Made by a program: the position numbers and the translations under genes | Notes under the pieces: model-generated | What the model was told of the DNA's origin: nothing | Databases searched by the model: none | What the model saw: only the letters and a program-made list of their open reading frames with translations | NCBI GenBank assembly: GCA_027009865.1 | Contig: JALVCR010000316.1 | Location: 1 to 6,396 of the forward strand | DNA: 6,396 nt | Direction of reading: 5' to 3' | From: Campylobacterales bacterium | Lineage (GTDB): Bacteria; Campylobacterota; Campylobacteria; Campylobacterales; JAADDG01 | Shown: positions 4,714 through 6,396 of the stretch, piece by piece | Numbering within the stretch: position 1 is the stretch's first letter | Layout of the letters: every line of letters begins with the position of its first letter

Positions 4714-6021
4714 TTATCTCTCAGTTAATGCTCTCTCTTTAGCTTTTAAAAGAGGTTTTAAAATGTAATCCAAAATGCTCTTTTTACCAGTTATAATTTC
4801 TACTTTTGCCACCATTCCGGGAATTATTTTAAGAGGCTTTCTATCGCTTCCTAAATGGTTTTTATCTGTTTTTATTCTGACTAAATAGAAGCTTTTGCCC
4901 TGCTGGTCGGTAATAGTATCGGCGCTTATGCTAATTACCTTCCCGTTTAGCCCTCCGTAAACGGAAAAATCGTATGCTGTAAATTTAACTTTCGCTTTCG
5001 CTCCGGGATGAATGAAAGCTATATCGGAGGGTTTTATTTTTGCCTCTATCAAAAGAGAGTCTTCGTTTGGCACTATCTCCATAATATCCATTCCGGGTTT
5101 AACCACTCCTCCTATCGTATTTATATATATCGTTTTTATGATTCCATTTACCGGAGATTTTATAAGAGTTCTTTTAACTTTATCCTCGATTGCGTTTTTT
5201 GACTCTTCTAAAGCTGATATTTTGGCCATTACTTCGTTATACTGCTCTTTTGCCCTGTTTTGAAACTCAAGATAGATATTCTCTTTTTTCTTTTTAAGCT
5301 CTTCTATTTTGGATTTTATTTTAGGAATGGAGAATCTAAGGGCGTTTAAATCGCCTTTTATATCGTTAGCCTGTCTTTTTAGTTTTAAAAACTCTATTTT
5401 GGAAACTATGCCTTTTCTTACCAAAGGCTCGTTTATGGCTATCTCGTTTTCTATTAAAGAGTAGCTTCTTTTTAGTTTGTTTAATTTTGCGTAAGCCTCT
5501 TGCAGTTCATTTCTTCTTTGAACTATTTGGGCTTCTATTATCGATTCTTTGTTTTTAAGCTCTATTTTGTTGGAATTAAAAAGACTTCTCTCGTGCTCTA
5601 AGAGTTTTGGAATCTCTTTTTGAAGCTCTTTGCTTGGCTTAAAATCTTTTCCGTTTGCCTCTGCATATAATCTTTGGGCTTTGGCTTTAAGGGCGTTTAT
5701 TGAAACCTCACTCTCTTTGTATTTGCTTAAAAATCCTATATCTCTGATTTTTAAAAGTTTATCTCCTTTTTTTACAGTATCTCCCTCTTTTACGTAAAAC
5801 TCTTCCACTATTCCTCCCTCAAAACTTTGAATCTTTTTTATGTGAGAGGAGGGGATTACTTTTCCTTCACCTCTTGTAATTTCGTCTATTTTTGCATAAT
5901 TTGCCCATATTAGAAATGCCGCTATAAAAATTAGTATAAGCCAAAGAAGAAATCTTGAGTGTTTTGGATTTGCCTCAAGCAGCACGTCGCTTAAATATGG
6001 AATAAAATCATTATCTTTCAT
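4714..6021 (-). CDS. Type I secretion membrane fusion protein, HlyD family
   Basis: This 435-residue protein should link the inner-membrane ABC exporter to a TolC-like outer-membrane channel. It has a short cytoplasmic N-terminus (1-22), one membrane helix (about 24-41), a first half lipoyl-like domain (about 60-96, with SFEGGIVEEFYVKEGDTVKKGD), a long Lys/Glu-rich coiled-coil region (about 98-283), a second lipoyl half with IKSPVNGIIKT (287-297), and a beta-barrel region with IIPGMVAKVEIITGKKS (399-415). The tail LDYILKPLLKAKERAL is typical of the HlyD/LapC/PrtE secretion subgroup rather than of RND efflux adaptors. Its ATG overlaps the stop of the ABC transporter gene as ATGA (6018-6021), with only purine-rich AAGAAGAAG upstream, so translation is probably coupled. 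No TolC partner or secreted substrate gene lies downstream in the window. Confidence 0.95.
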   Translation of the reverse strand: MKDNDFIPYLSDVLLEANPKHSRFLLWLILIFIAAFLIWANYAKIDEITRGEGKVIPSSHIKKIQSFEGGIVEEFYVKEGDTVKKGDKLLKIRDIGFLSKYKESEVSINALKAKAQRLYAEANGKDFKPSKELQKEIPKLLEHERSLFNSNKIELKNKESIIEAQIVQRRNELQEAYAKLNKLKRSYSLIENEIAINEPLVRKGIVSKIEFLKLKRQANDIKGDLNALRFSIPKIKSKIEELKKKKENIYLEFQNRAKEQYNEVMAKISALEESKNAIEDKVKRTLIKSPVNGIIKTIYINTIGGVVKPGMDIMEIVPNEDSLLIEAKIKPSDIAFIHPGAKAKVKFTAYDFSVYGGLNGKVISISADTITDQQGKSFYLVRIKTDKNHLGSDRKPLKIIPGMVAKVEIITGKKSILDYILKPLLKAKERALTER

Positions 6022-6396
6022 TGCTTCTTCTTTGGAGGATTTTTCAAAAATTCAAGCACTTTTCTTTTCTCTCCGTCCATAATGACTCTTCCTCTATCCA
6101 AAACAATTATTCTATCTACAAGCTCAAGCATTTGCGGTTTATGGGTAATTAAAATTAAAGTTTTATCTTTTATATAATTTTTTAGTCTTTGAATTAGCAT
6201 AACTTCATGAGTGTTATCCATCATATTGCTTGGTTCGTCAAAAAGCAAAATAGGAGCTTCCTCTATAAGAGCTCTTGATAGCGCTATGCTTTGTCTCTGT
6301 CCTCCCGATAATCCTTCGCCTCTCTCTCCTATTGGCATATCAAATCCCATTGGGTGGGTGTTTATAAACTCAAAAGCTCCTGAGAGATTGACAGCT
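6018..6396 (-). CDS. Type I secretion ABC transporter, ATPase C-terminal part (5' part cut by window edge)
   Basis: Only the last 125 residues are present, and the frame stays open to the right edge. They are the second half of an ABC nucleotide-binding domain: GFDMPIGERGEGLSGGQRQ contains the signature LSGGQ, ILLFDEP is Walker B with the catalytic Glu, SNMMDN is the D-loop, and ITHKP holds the switch His. The membrane domain and Walker A are outside the window. The segment HPMGFDMPIGERGEGLSGGQRQ is characteristic of the LapB-type type I secretion exporters that move large adhesins or RTX-like proteins, and the HlyD-family gene overlapping by 4 bases supports this. An ATG at 6348-6350 is internal, since homologous sequence continues upstream of it. 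The substrate is not visible. Confidence 0.93.
   Translation of the reverse strand, partial: AVNLSGAFEFINTHPMGFDMPIGERGEGLSGGQRQSIALSRALIEEAPILLFDEPSNMMDNTHEVMLIQRLKNYIKDKTLILITHKPQMLELVDRIIVLDRGRVIMDGEKRKVLEFLKNPPKKKQ

Noticed and set aside
6018..6350. ABC protein of 110 residues starting at the ATG at 6348-6350
   Set aside because: The frame continues upstream to the edge with family-like sequence (GAFEFINTHP), and an ABC ATPase without Walker A would not work. The ATG is internal.
1..6396. CRISPR array, tRNA, rRNA, insertion sequence or prophage features
   Set aside because: No regularly spaced repeats, tRNA cloverleaf, rRNA sequence, transposase or terminal inverted repeats were seen on either strand.

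Overview
The window looks like chromosomal DNA from a Campylobacterota (former Epsilonproteobacteria) bacterium. Its coding regions are AT-rich, AGA dominates for Arg and ATA is common for Ile, promoter-like hexamers stand alone without a clear -35, and the proteins resemble those of vent and free-living members of that phylum. This placement is inferred from style and was not tested by phylogeny. Every convincing protein gene lies on the minus strand, so transcription runs from the right edge to the left.

From right to left, the window opens with the C-terminal part of a type I secretion ABC transporter (6018-6396, cut by the edge). It overlaps by 4 bases a HlyD-family membrane fusion protein (4714-6021). 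Together they are two of the three parts of a type I secretion system. A 133-base AT-rich gap (4581-4713) carries the probable promoter and a strong ribosome binding site for acs, acetyl-CoA synthetase (2634-4580), which has all its catalytic motifs. Next, 32 bases on and behind a perfect 8-bp hairpin, is a DUF255/COG1331 (YyaL/SPATA20-like) thioredoxin-domain protein with a CHWC motif (634-2601). Unlike the best-known relatives it starts with a signal-peptide-like segment. The left end holds the N-terminal 134 codons of a HAD-family phosphatase (1-402, cut by the edge).

The most unusual part is the 231-base gap at 403-633. Its right half (about 491-626) is close to 49% G+C, while the 80 bases beside it are about 15% G+C. 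It folds into several hairpins, including perfect 12-bp and 8-bp stems. The loop of the 12-bp stem is the 9-mer ACCTCCTTT on the plus strand, which equals the anti-Shine-Dalgarno end of 16S rRNA; on the minus strand it reads AAAGGAGGT. A consensus TATAAT lies upstream on the plus strand. The best reading is a structured RNA: either a divergently transcribed small RNA with a C/U-rich targeting loop, or a structured leader or trailer between the DUF255 and HAD genes. The strand cannot be settled from sequence alone, and I match it to no known RNA family. A 51-codon stop-free stretch on the minus strand, in frame with the DUF255 gene, is a competing explanation.

Apart from the secretion pair, and acs with the DUF255 gene as a likely operon, the genes do not form an obvious single pathway.
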